Source of the DNA: Anthoceros angustus
Lineage: Eukaryota; Streptophyta; Anthocerotopsida; Anthocerotales; Anthocerotaceae
Length of the DNA: 64,000 nucleotides
Reading direction: 5' to 3'
NCBI GenBank assembly: GCA_010909165.1
Contig: VJWM01000204.1
Coordinates: forward strand, 124,001-188,000
Below are positions 10,538-21,200 of the stretch, piece after piece; position 1 is the stretch's first letter, and the number at the start of each line of letters is the position of its first letter. The notes beneath the pieces were generated by a model, which searched no databases, was not told where the DNA came from, and was given only the letters and a program-made list of their open reading frames with translations. The translations under genes and the position numbers were made by a program.

Positions 10538-11461
10538 ATGGCTGCCGCCGCAGCTGCCGCAGCGACAGCAGCCGGGCAGGCGCTTTGGCTACCCAGCGGG
10601 TGTGTAGACCTCGGTCGCAGCTGCCAGCCCGATCTGCAACCTTCAATGGCCTGCGCGCTGCGCCTGCCTGGGCCAGCGGCAGCCTCAGCAGCAGCAGATG
10701 GCAGCAGCTGCTCCCAAGCGGGGATGGTTGTGGCCATGGCTGCCGTGACTCTGCCGGTGCTCACGTTCGAGGGGAGCAGGCGGGGGCCGCGGAGCTGGAT
10801 CTGCGGGTGGCGCGGGCCGAGACGGCCAAGGCTGTGGTGCACCGCGGGTGATCTCGGAGATGGCCAACAAGCGGCGGGGACGGCGTCCACGCTCACCCGG
10901 GCGGAGGTGCGGGGAGGAGGCCGCAAGCCGTACAAGCAAAAGGGCACGGGCAGGGCGCGGCGGGGGTCGCAGAGGACGCCGCTCAGGCCCGGAGGAGGCG
11001 TCGTGTTCGGGCCCAAGCCCAAGAACTGGGGCGTGAAGATGAACCGCAAGGAGAAGCAGCTGGCCATCAGCACGGCCATTCACAGCGCGGCCGTGAACAC
11101 CGTGGTGGTGGAGGACTTGGACGACAAGTTCCCGGAGCCTAAGACCACGCATTTCCTGGCTGCGCTGCGCAGCTGGGGCATCAGCCCCAGCGCGCACCAC
11201 TCGCTGCTCTTCACCACCGATGTGAGCGAGAACTTGCAAAAGTCTTCCAGGAATGTGGGCACCTTCAAGCTGCTCACGCCCAGGACGCTCACTGTCTACG
11301 ACATTCTTAGGGCGGATAAGCTTGTCTTCACCAAGTCTGGCGTCGACTACCTCAACAAGACCTATGGGGAGACTTATGTGCTGGAGGAAGTGGAGGACGA
11401 CGAGGACGAAGAAGATGATGGGGAGGAAGATGAAGAGGAGGAGCAGGAAGCCCAGCAATGA
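10538..11461 (+). CDS. RPL4: Plastid 50S ribosomal protein L4 (uL4c), with three apparent 1-bp deletions
   Basis: Nuclear gene for the chloroplast ribosomal protein uL4c, which lines the peptide exit tunnel. It is a single exon of 307 aa from the first Met (MAAAAAAAATAAG). The N-terminus is transit-peptide-like. The conserved core TASTLTRAEVRGGGRKPYKQ, GTGRARRGSQRTPLRPGGG and VFGPKPKNWGVKMNRKEKQL is unmistakable, and the C-terminus ends in a long acidic tail. Between about 10770 and 10881 the continuous frame reads unrelated sequence. The expected L4 residues appear in the other two frames there: EQAGAAELDLRVARAETAKA in one, then VISEMANKRRG in the next. One missing base near 10771, 10845 and 10879, each in a G-rich run, would account for this; three losses keep the overall frame open. 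It is either an assembly error or a real compensated change. Confidence 0.9.
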   Translation: MAAAAAAAATAAGQALWLPSGCVDLGRSCQPDLQPSMACALRLPGPAAASAAADGSSCSQAGMVVAMAAVTLPVLTFEGSRRGPRSWICGWRGPRRPRLWCTAGDLGDGQQAAGTASTLTRAEVRGGGRKPYKQKGTGRARRGSQRTPLRPGGGVVFGPKPKNWGVKMNRKEKQLAISTAIHSAAVNTVVVEDLDDKFPEPKTTHFLAALRSWGISPSAHHSLLFTTDVSENLQKSSRNVGTFKLLTPRTLTVYDILRADKLVFTKSGVDYLNKTYGETYVLEEVEDDEDEEDDGEEDEEEEQEAQQ

Positions 11462-12312
11462 GCAAACTCTCCGTTTTTGCGTGGCACCTAGTGTCTTGTT
11501 GGATCCAGTCAGGCTCCCATCACTCACACTTGTGAACGTCCAGCAGCAGGCTGCCCTTGTACAATGCCGTCGGCTTGCAAGCCTGCATCCGACAACCATT
11601 TGCAGGAATTCGTTTCCTTCGCTCACAAACGGTGCCATCAACTGCTTCTTCACCGCTTGGTTCCAATTTCTTTTCTGGACTCCACAGCCACAAGCTATCT
11701 CTTTGGTTATGCCAGAAAAGGAACAATGCACGGCCCTAAACAGCTGTGACATTCATGTCTAAGTAGTCCATAGGATCGGACCCTTCCAAGCTATTGTCAA
11801 TTCACCCGCTTCGCACTGGTGGGCCGTGACTCGCTCTACAAATGAGTTAGCAAGGCGGCCTACAAAAAAAGGGCTCTAAGATTTGCGCTCGCAAGACCTA
11901 AACTAGGCATATCAGACCTTGCCGCTCGCGGACGCAGCGAGCGGCCAGTACCAGAAATAACCTACATGGTACAATTTGGAACCGAATGGATATATAAGGA
12001 CCTCATCCGCACCCCGATGGCCAGCGCTGCACATGCCATGCACTTGCACTTCAACAGAGACAATCCACTCCCTAGTAACAGCGCCCACGCCCATGCCACT
12101 CCAAAGTGAGAGCTCTCAGGTCAGTGACATTCCACACTCCACGTGAAGGAAGCCGCAGTGAAGCTCAGCATTCATCTTGCACAATCGGGTGTCATCCGCA
12201 AACCAGTGGCCTGCCAACCAAATTGGGCACCCCAGCATGCGCAGGCAGGTGCATGTGCCGGAGCTTGTCGCACTGGCTGCCGGTAGATATGCAAAACAGG
12301 GCCCGGCAACCG
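11462..12312. other. Intergenic region between convergent genes
   Basis: These 850 bp lie between the stop codons of uL4c (+) and the BIR-like kinase (-), so they should hold both 3' UTRs. Short open frames exist on both strands, but none resembles a protein. Confidence 0.6.
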
Positions 12313-14142
12313 CTACCTCATAGCAACGATCAACTCATCCGAGTAAGCTACTTCGCCACTCTGTGTACTTGCCAAAGGCATGTCATCCAGATCCGTGAAG
12401 TGATACTTCTCTCCAATGGCTCTCAACAGATTGTACACCTCAAACATGGATGGCCGATCCTTGGGCGGAGATAAGGTGCAGTTACATGCAACCTTTAAAA
12501 CCTGCTTCACCTCCTCATCCACACCCGTATTCATCAGAGTGCTATCCAGGGCATCCATCACTCGGCCCTGGTTAGACAGCACAATAATCCACTCCACCAG
12601 GTTCCCCCTGAACTCATCCACCAGCACATCCACTGGCATCTGTCCCGTCACCAGCTCCAACAGAACTACCCCAAAACTATAAACATCCCCCTTCACAGTT
12701 GCAACCAGGGTTCGCAGATACTCTGGAGCTACGTATCCCACGTCACCAAAGTCCCCATTGATGAATGTGCTGATGTGAGTATCCACAGGATTCATCAACC
12801 TGGCAAGACCGAAGTCAGTGATCCTAGGATCAAAATCATCATCCAGGAGAATGCAACTGGCACTGATGTTCCGATGGATGATGCGGGGATTGCAGCTGTG
12901 ATGAAGCCAAGCAAGGCCCCGTGCTGATCCGATAGCAATTCTCACTCGAGTTGGCCAGTCAAGGCTAGCTCCTGAGTGTAACTGCTCTCGAAGGTTTCCA
13001 TTCCTCATGTGCTTATACACGAGAAGCTTCTCCCCGTTTGCGACACAGTACCCAAGCAACGGCACAAGATTCCGGTGCTTCAACATACCCAGAGTATCCA
13101 TCTCTGCCCTAAACTGCCTGTCTGTGTGAGCACTCATCTGGAGCCTCTTGATGGCCATGACAGAGCCATCCGGAAAAGTTGCCTTGTACACAGTGCCTGT
13201 CCTGCCCGACCCGATGATATTGCTCTTGCTGAAGTCATTGGTAGCTGCCATCAGGTCTGCCAACTTGATCTTGTTGATGGGTTTCTCAAACATGGACACT
13301 ACGACGGATCTAGGGGCATCCCTCACCCACCTGTTTTCATCCCTATTCTTTGCATCGGCCCTCCGAGGCTGGCGGCAGTAACATAGCGCACAGTACAGGA
13401 CAATGATCGAGATGAGAAAAGCAACCCCGACGCCTCCGGCAGCAACGCCTATGATGAGGGACTTGCTGCTACTTGCACGATCCCCTGCAGTGCAGCCATC
13501 ACTCAGAGGAGGGCCACAAAGATCTGTCCCAAGGAAGGAGTCCTTGGCAAAGGAGGTGAAATTCCGCGCGCTGGAATTGGTGAAGGAAGAGGGGATCAGC
13601 CCCGTCAACTTGCTATTGTAGGAGACATTGAACTCCTTTAGCCTGCTAAGTTCTCCAATGCCATACGGGAGAGTCCCGTTTAGTAAGTTACTCTGCAGTT
13701 TGAGAACGTTGAGAAACTGGCAGCTGGAGAGCTCAGACGGAATAGGCCCTGTGAACCTGTTGTTGGACAAGTCCAAGGAAACCATGTTAGGCACATCCGA
13801 ACAGATGGTACTGGGAATAACCGAGGTGAAGCCATTATTGGACAGATCCAGTGACGTGAGCGAGGAGCAATTCTTGAGGCCTTCCGGAAAACTCCCACGC
13901 AGTCCCACATTCTGCAGATTGAGGTTATAGACGTCATTCCCATCGGGCGGATGCAGGCACGTCACCCCATACCACTCGCATATCTTGGGAGACTGTTTTA
14001 TATCCCAATTGGATAGGTAATTCTCCGGATCCTCCACCGAGCTCTTGATCGCCTCCAGGCACGCTGCATCCTGCTGCGCCGAGTAGCTTAGAATCGGCAG
14101 CAGCAGCGCGGAAATCGCCAGCAGAGCAATGCTCCTCGCCAT
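12313..14142 (-). CDS. LRR receptor-like pseudokinase of the BIR family
   Basis: Single-exon plasma-membrane receptor of 609 aa. The start at 14142 begins a signal peptide (MARSIALLAISALLLPILSY); an in-frame Met 78 bp upstream is less likely. An LRRNT-type cap is followed by about five short leucine-rich repeats (LTSLDLSNNGFTSVIP, MVSLDLSNNRFTGPIP), then a transmembrane helix (LIIGVAAGGVGVAFLISIIV) and a kinase domain. The glycine loop is GSGRTGTVYKA and the lysine motif MAIKRL. The catalytic loop reads HRNISASCILL, so the HRD aspartate is Asn, while DFGLA and APE are kept. Architecture and the HRN change match BIR-type (BAK1-interacting) proteins, which in Arabidopsis restrain BAK1 in immune and brassinosteroid signalling. 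That role here is inferred. Confidence 0.9.
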   Translation of the reverse strand: MARSIALLAISALLLPILSYSAQQDAACLEAIKSSVEDPENYLSNWDIKQSPKICEWYGVTCLHPPDGNDVYNLNLQNVGLRGSFPEGLKNCSSLTSLDLSNNGFTSVIPSTICSDVPNMVSLDLSNNRFTGPIPSELSSCQFLNVLKLQSNLLNGTLPYGIGELSRLKEFNVSYNSKLTGLIPSSFTNSSARNFTSFAKDSFLGTDLCGPPLSDGCTAGDRASSSKSLIIGVAAGGVGVAFLISIIVLYCALCYCRQPRRADAKNRDENRWVRDAPRSVVVSMFEKPINKIKLADLMAATNDFSKSNIIGSGRTGTVYKATFPDGSVMAIKRLQMSAHTDRQFRAEMDTLGMLKHRNLVPLLGYCVANGEKLLVYKHMRNGNLREQLHSGASLDWPTRVRIAIGSARGLAWLHHSCNPRIIHRNISASCILLDDDFDPRITDFGLARLMNPVDTHISTFINGDFGDVGYVAPEYLRTLVATVKGDVYSFGVVLLELVTGQMPVDVLVDEFRGNLVEWIIVLSNQGRVMDALDSTLMNTGVDEEVKQVLKVACNCTLSPPKDRPSMFEVYNLLRAIGEKYHFTDLDDMPLASTQSGEVAYSDELIVAMR

Positions 14143-15746
14143 GGCCAACGGTGCAGACTCCGGAACCCGAGTGACTACACACGTCCCGCTCACAGCAACA
14201 CCTCCTCCTCTGCCGGCCACTCCTCCCCCTCCTACCGCATCTTAACCGCGTCCAGCAGCCACACTACACTTCCTCCTTCCTCCCACCCCGCTTTCCAGAC
14301 CGCAAGCTCGCCCTCCCCACCCTAGAGGTAGCGCTGCCTGCCTCGGTGCCCTTAGTCACATCTGCCCCGACCAGCAAGAAGAGGAGCAGCCAAGTGTCAG
14401 ACACGGCCCGGGAGCCAGATCAAGCACTGACAACCTCCGCTGCCATCCTAAACCCTCCAATTGCACGTCCGTACAGCAGGAGCACCAGATCTGGCGCGCA
14501 AGAAGCGGGTGAAGCAGGCTCACCAATGCAGGGCCCCGGAGAGTGAGCCACAGGGCAAGAAGCAGGCCCGCGCACCGGATCTCGCCAAGCCGCCTCCCTC
14601 CCTCAAGCCGGAGGCAGCTCAAGCTCAAGCTCAAGCTCAAGCTCAGGCTCCAGCTCCGACTCCCGCCCGATCACGGCCGGGCCCCTCAGGCGCAGCGAGC
14701 TCCAGTGCACCGGCCCCTCAGGCGCGCACCGGAGCAGGCACAGGCACAGGCACAGGCACAGGGCTGTCAGCCGCAGGCGCGCCCAGCCGACAAGGCAGGT
14801 GAAGGAGAGGCTCCTGAGGCGGAGAAGGCGGCCATGCCGGGGGCAACACGAGCCTCTGAGAGCGGCAGCAGGCAAGCACGGCTGTTGCTGGAGAGAGTCA
14901 CCTCGGCACACTGCTCTTGAAGCTGCTGCCGGCTGGAGATGCAGGAGCCCACAGCGGCAGCGCAGAAGCGGAGCTCGAACGGGCCGAGGGGGAAGCTCCG
15001 GGACGGTTGACACACAGTCAAGCGTGTTGGGGCCCCCACTGCCCACTGCCCCACTGCCCCGGCCCCCACCTACTTTACTCACATTACGTGCCGGCCACTA
15101 GCAAACTCGCACTCCCTTGCCCGAACTATGTAGGTTCCTCTAAAAACCAGATATTTGTGTTTCTCCCACGCTCCCACCACGACCATCGTCACCTACCTTC
15201 AACTTCCTCGTGCCAATGATGCAGCATTCACGCCTGCATCATCCCCATTCTTTCCATGTTTCAATATGGAGTTTCTCTGACATTGTTTTCTAGTATGTTT
15301 TTGTCACTTTTATTTATAAAACACCAACTTCAACAAAACTTCTCATGGGCTCCAACGCAAGCCTTTGGCACTCCCGAGGCCCCCAACTCTAGTGTATTAG
15401 AGTGCATGTTCCTCCAACCGTGATATCAACTCAATTCAGAGGCTTACAAAGGGTTTTGAATCAACGCTCCTTATGCAAGCCGGAGCCATGAGATAAAGAC
15501 ACATGTTTTGTCGGGATAAGAGAAAAAAGGAGGACCCGCGGCCGACGGGAGGGTCCCAACAGGTTGCATTCTGGGAAACAACTGTACGAGAGATCAACAA
15601 CACCCGAGTTTCCACATCTTTACAAATCGAGCCCTCATTTAAAGCCACGGGCGAGCCGTTTTGAGTGCGTAACCTACACGCGACTCGAGATGGAAGGTTT
15701 GACGGGTGAAATTCAAGGCGCCGGACAACTGACAACGGAGGAAATG
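14143..15746. other. Low-complexity, GC-rich upstream region
   Basis: This is the divergent flank of the BIR-like gene. It contains a (CAAGCT)n run near 14615-14645 and a (GGCACA)n run near 14733-14760, which create overlapping open frames rich in Ala, Gln and Arg on both strands. No conserved protein is visible. About 15220-15740 is AT-richer and ends at the 3' end of NagZ. Confidence 0.55.
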
Positions 15747-17196
15747 CTACGCTGTCGCCGCGGCTTGACACTCGATGTTGGCCACCAAGTCTTGGTGCTC
15801 TTTGCAGCCTACGAGCTGTAGCTGCATTTGCCGGTAGCTCCGCTCCACCAGGTTGCTCTCCGCCGGAACCGGGTGGGCAAACATCTTGGCTGCAGCTGCA
15901 ATTCGTGCACGGGCTTCCAGAATCCTGTCGTACGGCACCCTTTTCTGCCGGACGGCTCTCACCAGGGCTTCGATGGCGGATAGTTGGAGATCCTTCTTCT
16001 TGCTCACCACCACCATGTCCACTCCTGCGGCGACGGCTTCTACAGCAGCTCGGGCAACCTGATAGTTTTTGGCTATGGCGCCCATCTCCAGGCAGTCAGA
16101 GAGAATGAGGCCCTCGAAGTGGAGTTGTTGGCGCAAGTAGGACACCGCGACGCTGCTCATGCTGGCGGGGAGGTGCTGTGCGGCCCCTGTCAAGGCCGGG
16201 ACGTCGATGTGGCCGACCATCACAGCCGCGACATCAGCTTCCACAGCCTTGGCAAAGGGAGGAAGCTCCACCTGCTGCAGCCTGGGGAGGTTGTGGAGCA
16301 GGAGTGGCAGATTCTCGTGGCTGTCGGTGACGGTGTCGCCGTGGCCCGGGAAATGCTTAGCGCAGGCAGCCACTCCCTCCCGCTGCAGTGCCCGGATGAA
16401 GGCGTATCCCATCTCCGACACCAGTGCTGGGGAGCTGCCGAAGGAACGTGTGGCTATCACTTGGTTCTTTGGGTTGGTGTCCACGTCCACTACAGGGGCC
16501 AGGTTCATGTCTATGCCAACAGCCCGGAGCTCCTTGCCCAGCACACATCCTATAGCCGCTGCAGCTTGTGAGTCCCCGGTGCTTCCGATGACTCTGGCAG
16601 AAGGAATCCGTGTAAACGGAGGCCCAAACCTCGTGACCAGCCCCCCTTCTTGATCTACCATGGTGAGCAGTTCTTGAGGGCCTGCCTCCCGCTTCAGCTC
16701 ACCACACAGGTGCTCAATCTAACCAGGCGGGGAGGGACACACAGCCAGGTTACTTTCAGCAACGAATAAGCGATGCAAGGAGGCCAGTAGCACAATCGGC
16801 ACACACCTGATCAAGATCCTTCATATTCCTGTGAAACAGAATCACCCCACCAGCGCCTGGAAATATGCACAACAGACATGAACATGGCCCGACAGGCCAA
16901 GCAAATTGCTCAAAGTGACAAGGCAATGTGCTCTACCAACTACCTCTAGCAATAAGCGCCCGCGCATGCGAATTGAGGGATGTGCCCTTGAACCCGAAGA
17001 CAACAAGCTTAGCCACGACCTTTGCAAGCTCTTCATCGTCGACGGGGGCAGGGCTCGACATGCTTACTACCACATTAGCAAGCCCCGCCCAACGAGCATG
17101 CTCCCCTTCATCCACTAACCCTAAATCCCCGCGCTTGCCAAGGCCAGCGGAATCTGGGTTGATGCCGTCAGACTTTCCCGCCCATGCAGCACACAA
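15747..17196 (-). CDS. nagZ: Glycoside hydrolase family 3, NagZ-type beta-N-acetylglucosaminidase
   Basis: Predicted to remove N-acetylglucosamine from beta-linked glycans; bacterial NagZ recycles peptidoglycan muropeptides. Three exons, 17196-16944, 16856-16807 and 16718-15747, give 424 aa with matching phases. Signatures in order: VDQEGGLVTRFGPPFT, DMNLAPVVDVDTNP, the NagZ motif KHFPGHGDTVTDSH that carries the catalytic His, MVGHIDVPAL, and ILSDCLEMGAI, whose Asp is the expected nucleophile (Cys replaces the usual second Asp). No clear transit peptide is seen, so it may be cytosolic unless the start lies elsewhere. The start codon is only 9 bp after the stop of FAM32A on the same strand. 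Bacterial-like sequence with spliceosomal introns points to an old acquisition, perhaps linked to plastid peptidoglycan; this is inference. Confidence 0.88.
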
Positions 17197-17205
17197 GACA
17201 TGGCC

Positions 17206-17628
17206 TCAACCGGGTCCAACTTTGGGGATGTCGTAGTGCTCGCTGAGGTTGGCCAGATACTGGTTGAACTCCTCCACCTTCTGGCGGTGAGACTTGCTGG
17301 CTGTCTTGGCAAGCCTCCGAGCCTCCAGCTTCGCCTTCTGCTCGTCGTACCGCTTCTCTGCAGCCGTGCGGTGGTCTTCCAAGATGGCCAGCTGCCGCTC
17401 GCCCTGCTCCTTGCCCTCCCCTGTGTTCCCTGGTCCGCCACCCTCCGCAGGTACCACCAGTTCCAAACCCTCCTCCGAGACCGTTAGCTGCTGTTGCTGC
17501 TGTTGCTGCAGCAGGAAGCTCTCGTCAGTGCTCAATTTCCTCTTCTTCTTCTTACTGCCACCCGATTTCACATCCAGTGCCTTCCCCTTCAGCTTCAGCC
17601 TTCCTGGGACTATGTTTGCATACGACAT
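17206..17628 (-). CDS. FAM32A: FAM32A-like spliceosome-associated protein
   Basis: Intronless gene of 140 aa. The start at 17628 (MSYANIVPGRLKLKGKAL) matches the family N-terminus GPLKLKG; 11 extra in-frame codons upstream are probably not used. A basic stretch (KKKKRKL), a Gln7 tract and an acidic linker are followed by the conserved C-terminus TASKSHRQKVEEFNQYLANL and SEHYDIPKVGPG, which is nearly identical to animal FAM32A. In human spliceosome structures this protein reaches the catalytic centre and aids 3' exon ligation; that role is carried over from the family. Its stop codon lies 9 bp before the NagZ start codon, unusually tight for two plant genes. Confidence 0.9.
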   Translation of the reverse strand: MSYANIVPGRLKLKGKALDVKSGGSKKKKRKLSTDESFLLQQQQQQQLTVSEEGLELVVPAEGGGPGNTGEGKEQGERQLAILEDHRTAAEKRYDEQKAKLEARRLAKTASKSHRQKVEEFNQYLANLSEHYDIPKVGPG

Positions 17629-18232
17629 GGCGGCTCCAAGCAGAACGGCTCCAGCAATCAAGAGATGAACTCTTTCAAATGGCCCAAAACGAGAATGCCT
17701 TATCTACCAATGCAGATTCAAATATGTACTTCCGCTGTTGTTTGGTTCTTCGCGTCCTCGTGGAATATAAATATTTCAAATATGTTTTCACTATAAAAGG
17801 AAAGACGAACTAAAGTAGGTACCTACGTCATATGAGAAGGAGGCTGCGTTGAGGTGTGTGAGCGACGTCAGTTAGTCTATCCCCGAAACCGGCAATAGGG
17901 CCTAAAGACACCTTCATTAGCTGGTCCTGAAGGGACCGAGGAAAGGCAGCAGTGAGGCACAGACTATTCCTGGTTCACAACGACAGGCTCAAGTTTCAAC
18001 TCCACAGCACACTGAGCGCTCTGAACTCCACTGGTCTTGACTTCATGTCGTCGTTGGCAAATCGATGTTGTTCCCAGATCCAGTTTTAGATGGTCAGTTT
18101 GGACAGTTTTTCCTCAGGACAACCTCCTAGTGAAAATCTCAACACCGGCTGCCTGAAGCCCCAGCTAGCAACATGGCCTGAAACCATCTGCCGCCCCTCT
18201 TCACATGGGTCTGTAACAGATTTGGCCCCATC
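17629..18232. other. Intergenic region
   Basis: Promoter side of the FAM32A gene and 3' flank of the HRQ1 helicase. An AT-rich segment near 17760-17800 (TATAAATATTTC, TATAAAAGG) could hold core promoter elements reading leftward or rightward. No coding sequence is visible. Confidence 0.45.
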
Positions 18233-21200
18233 CTATGATCTGCACATTCCAGACCCGATAGCAGAAGACTCCTGCTTTCCTTCTCGGTAGTCGTTCTCTG
18301 CTTTAATCACACCCTGCATCAGCAACAGCACGTAAGCATCCCCCGATGTTTCCCTTTTCCTGCGCAAAGCAGATTCACAAATTCCAGGGTTTTAGCATCT
18401 TACTTCCAAGATCATAATGGCTGCCTTTTTGTTGATCACCTCGTTGTACTCGCTGCAGTCTAGGACCTGCACACAGTTCGGACAACCATGGTCGCTCACG
18501 CATTCGCAGGATGCTAGCAATTCGATAGCCGCCTGGAGTAACTCTGCGAACATCGGCCTTGCCTGCACCAATGAGCAACAAAAGCTGAGACCCTGTCAAT
18601 TGACTTTGATGCACAGCAAGGCCACTGGAGTCGTGACATGACTGGCATGTACCTGCGCAGCAATGCCAATTCCGCCTGGATGTCTGTCATATACTAGCAG
18701 TCTCTCTGGATAGTAGCGGGTGTCATGGGGATTGGCGCATTCCGTCCCCAGATCTGACGGGTTGCACATTATGTATCTGCAACCCCATAGCCACGGCTCA
18801 GAACTTATTTGTCCAGTTTGCGTTAACCAGCAGCTGTCAGGATCGCGATGGCATGGTAAGGGTCATACAATGGCAGCACGTTCAACAGTGCATGGGAGGC
18901 TGCATGTAAGCCCTCCCGGAAGGACAGTTTTGCAGCGTCAAGATCCCATCTGACCTTGTGAGGTACTCGGATCCAAGAAGCCTGAGTCGAGACAAAGCTG
19001 CATTTATTCCTCAAAGCACAAGGGCGTTCACATATCTAGCTTGTACCCATTGAATCATAGCGCGTACAGATAGATTACGAAGCTGACCTGAGATTCATAG
19101 CAGACATCGGGCAAAAACAGTTGCACAGAGTCAAATGTTTGAGAACTCCCTTGCCAAATGCGCCGGAAACCAATCCAGCGAGTAGTCACATTGCACAAGC
19201 TAGCCTGAGCTGTTGTTGAGGGATAATTTGAGTCCTTCACCTTTGTGGGGTATGCCTGAAATGAAGTCGGTCATTGAATATGAAGCCACGCTTGCTATTA
19301 TCAGACAACATTATGACATATCCTCAACTGCTTCAAGGCTTACCAGCTCACCACCCGTAACATTCACGTCAGTAAAGTCCCGAGTCTTTGTGTAGTACTT
19401 CAAATCAGCTTCTCTGCAAATGGCTACCTTGGCTGCAAGGTCTAAGACTTTCACCAGAAAAGTTTTGCCCTGGTGCATGTATACTGCTCCTTCATACACC
19501 TGCAAACTCCTCACGGACGACAAAATTATTGACAGAATTGACAGGAAAGAAATTCCGGAGAACGTCAACGATGCAGGCAGAAAAGTACCTCGAAGAATGC
19601 CTTGTTAGCCTCCACCTCTTCGATAACCTTGTTTGTAGCCTCATTTATCACTGAATACTTTTCTGGATCAATGGCCCTAATGCTGACTGCCTGCGAAGGC
19701 GACTTCTGTGGCATTGAGGCGACAATATTTCAAGAGTTCTACCGTGCGCAAGCTTTGCTTTGAAGGACAAAGACCAGCATCTGACAGAAAAGTCATGCAG
19801 CTCAGGATTGAAAATTTCACACTCCACCAGCCAAATGTTCTTACCACCTCCCCGATGTATCGCCATGATTCATCTGTTGGCCCGTTCTGTGGATGTCGAC
19901 CAATCAATCCTTGCTTCATGAGCTTCAATATGATGGCTTGCAGTCCAGAACCAAAGTACTCCTCATCATAAGCTACATGCAGGGGAAACTCTGCAGCTGC
20001 ACATGAGACCTGCTGCTCCAAGACCTGCAAGTAACAACTTCAGTTCAACATTCATACATAGTGTCAGGACCAGAGGTCCAACAACTGCCATAACTTTGAC
20101 AGAAACCTGGTGATTCTGAGCATCGACTTGTGCATTTTCCAGTGGTCGGGAGAAAAGCTTCATTGGATTCTTCATAAAGTGTTGATCTAGGGGACCTCCA
20201 AAAGCAACGTAAATTGAAAGTGAAGGCTTTTCTCTTCTTCCAGCTCGGCCAGATTGCTGCCACAAACTGTTCACAGAAATGAGAGTGCAGATAAAGAGCG
20301 CTGGCAGCAGTCCATCAGAGGATAATGCACTAGACAAAATTGAGCAAGTAGATGGACCTGGCTACGGTTCCTGGAAATCCAAGGTGCAAAGTTGCATCAA
20401 GGCTGCCTACATCCACCCCGAGTTCAAGGGCATTTGTCGCTGCCACTGCTCGCAGTTTCCCACCGAATAAGTCGCTTTCAATAGCCCGACGATCCTAGAA
20501 CAATCAGAAGTCTTCAATTTTCCCCCTACATCAACATTATCTTCAGGAAAAAGTTGAATAGGTTGAAAATGACAAGCACCTCAGCAGTGTATCCTGATCG
20601 GTATGCTCGAATAGTGCTAATCAAGTCAGGGGCTGTTTCTTTTAGGATTTCCCTTCTGTAAAAAAGAAAATGTCATATCACTGATCAGGATTAGATATAT
20701 AAGCTGCAAGTTTACCATCATTGAAAAGCAAGAATTCTTATCAGCAAGGTCTTACGTGTAGTTGTGCACCAGCTCGCACAATTTACGTGTTTTGCAGAAT
20801 GCAATACAGCGTAAACCATGTTGTACCATCTCTGCCAAAAGCGTTGCTACCTCAACAATTGGACTGTAATGAGTATGCATACAGTCACCTAGATGCATTT
20901 AGTACTGAAAGCGGTTGTCCTGGTTGTACAATTTGCTGCCAGAATGAAAACTGGAAAATTAAGACAGAAGCACTATAGATCTAATTCAGGATGTGAAGTG
21001 GGAACACCTTGCTCGTCTCATTTGAGGAGTAGCCTCTCCACGGCCTCTGTTTTGATTATTTCTTTGAGGAACACTTCGTGGAGGCTGCAGTGGCAACATT
21101 AGAATTTGGCACCCCAATTCGCATATAATCTCGAAGCATTGATAAGGTTTTGAACACCCCAAAATAATGTCAACAAGAGTGAACTACTTAGTTTCGATGG

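Noticed and set aside
10685-11752. 355-codon open frame on the minus strand
   Set aside because: Antisense shadow of the uL4c gene; His/Arg/Pro-rich sequence without domains.
14356-15101. Several long Ala/Gln/Arg-rich frames on both strands
   Set aside because: They come from (CAAGCT)n and (GGCACA)n simple repeats and GC bias, not from conserved protein.
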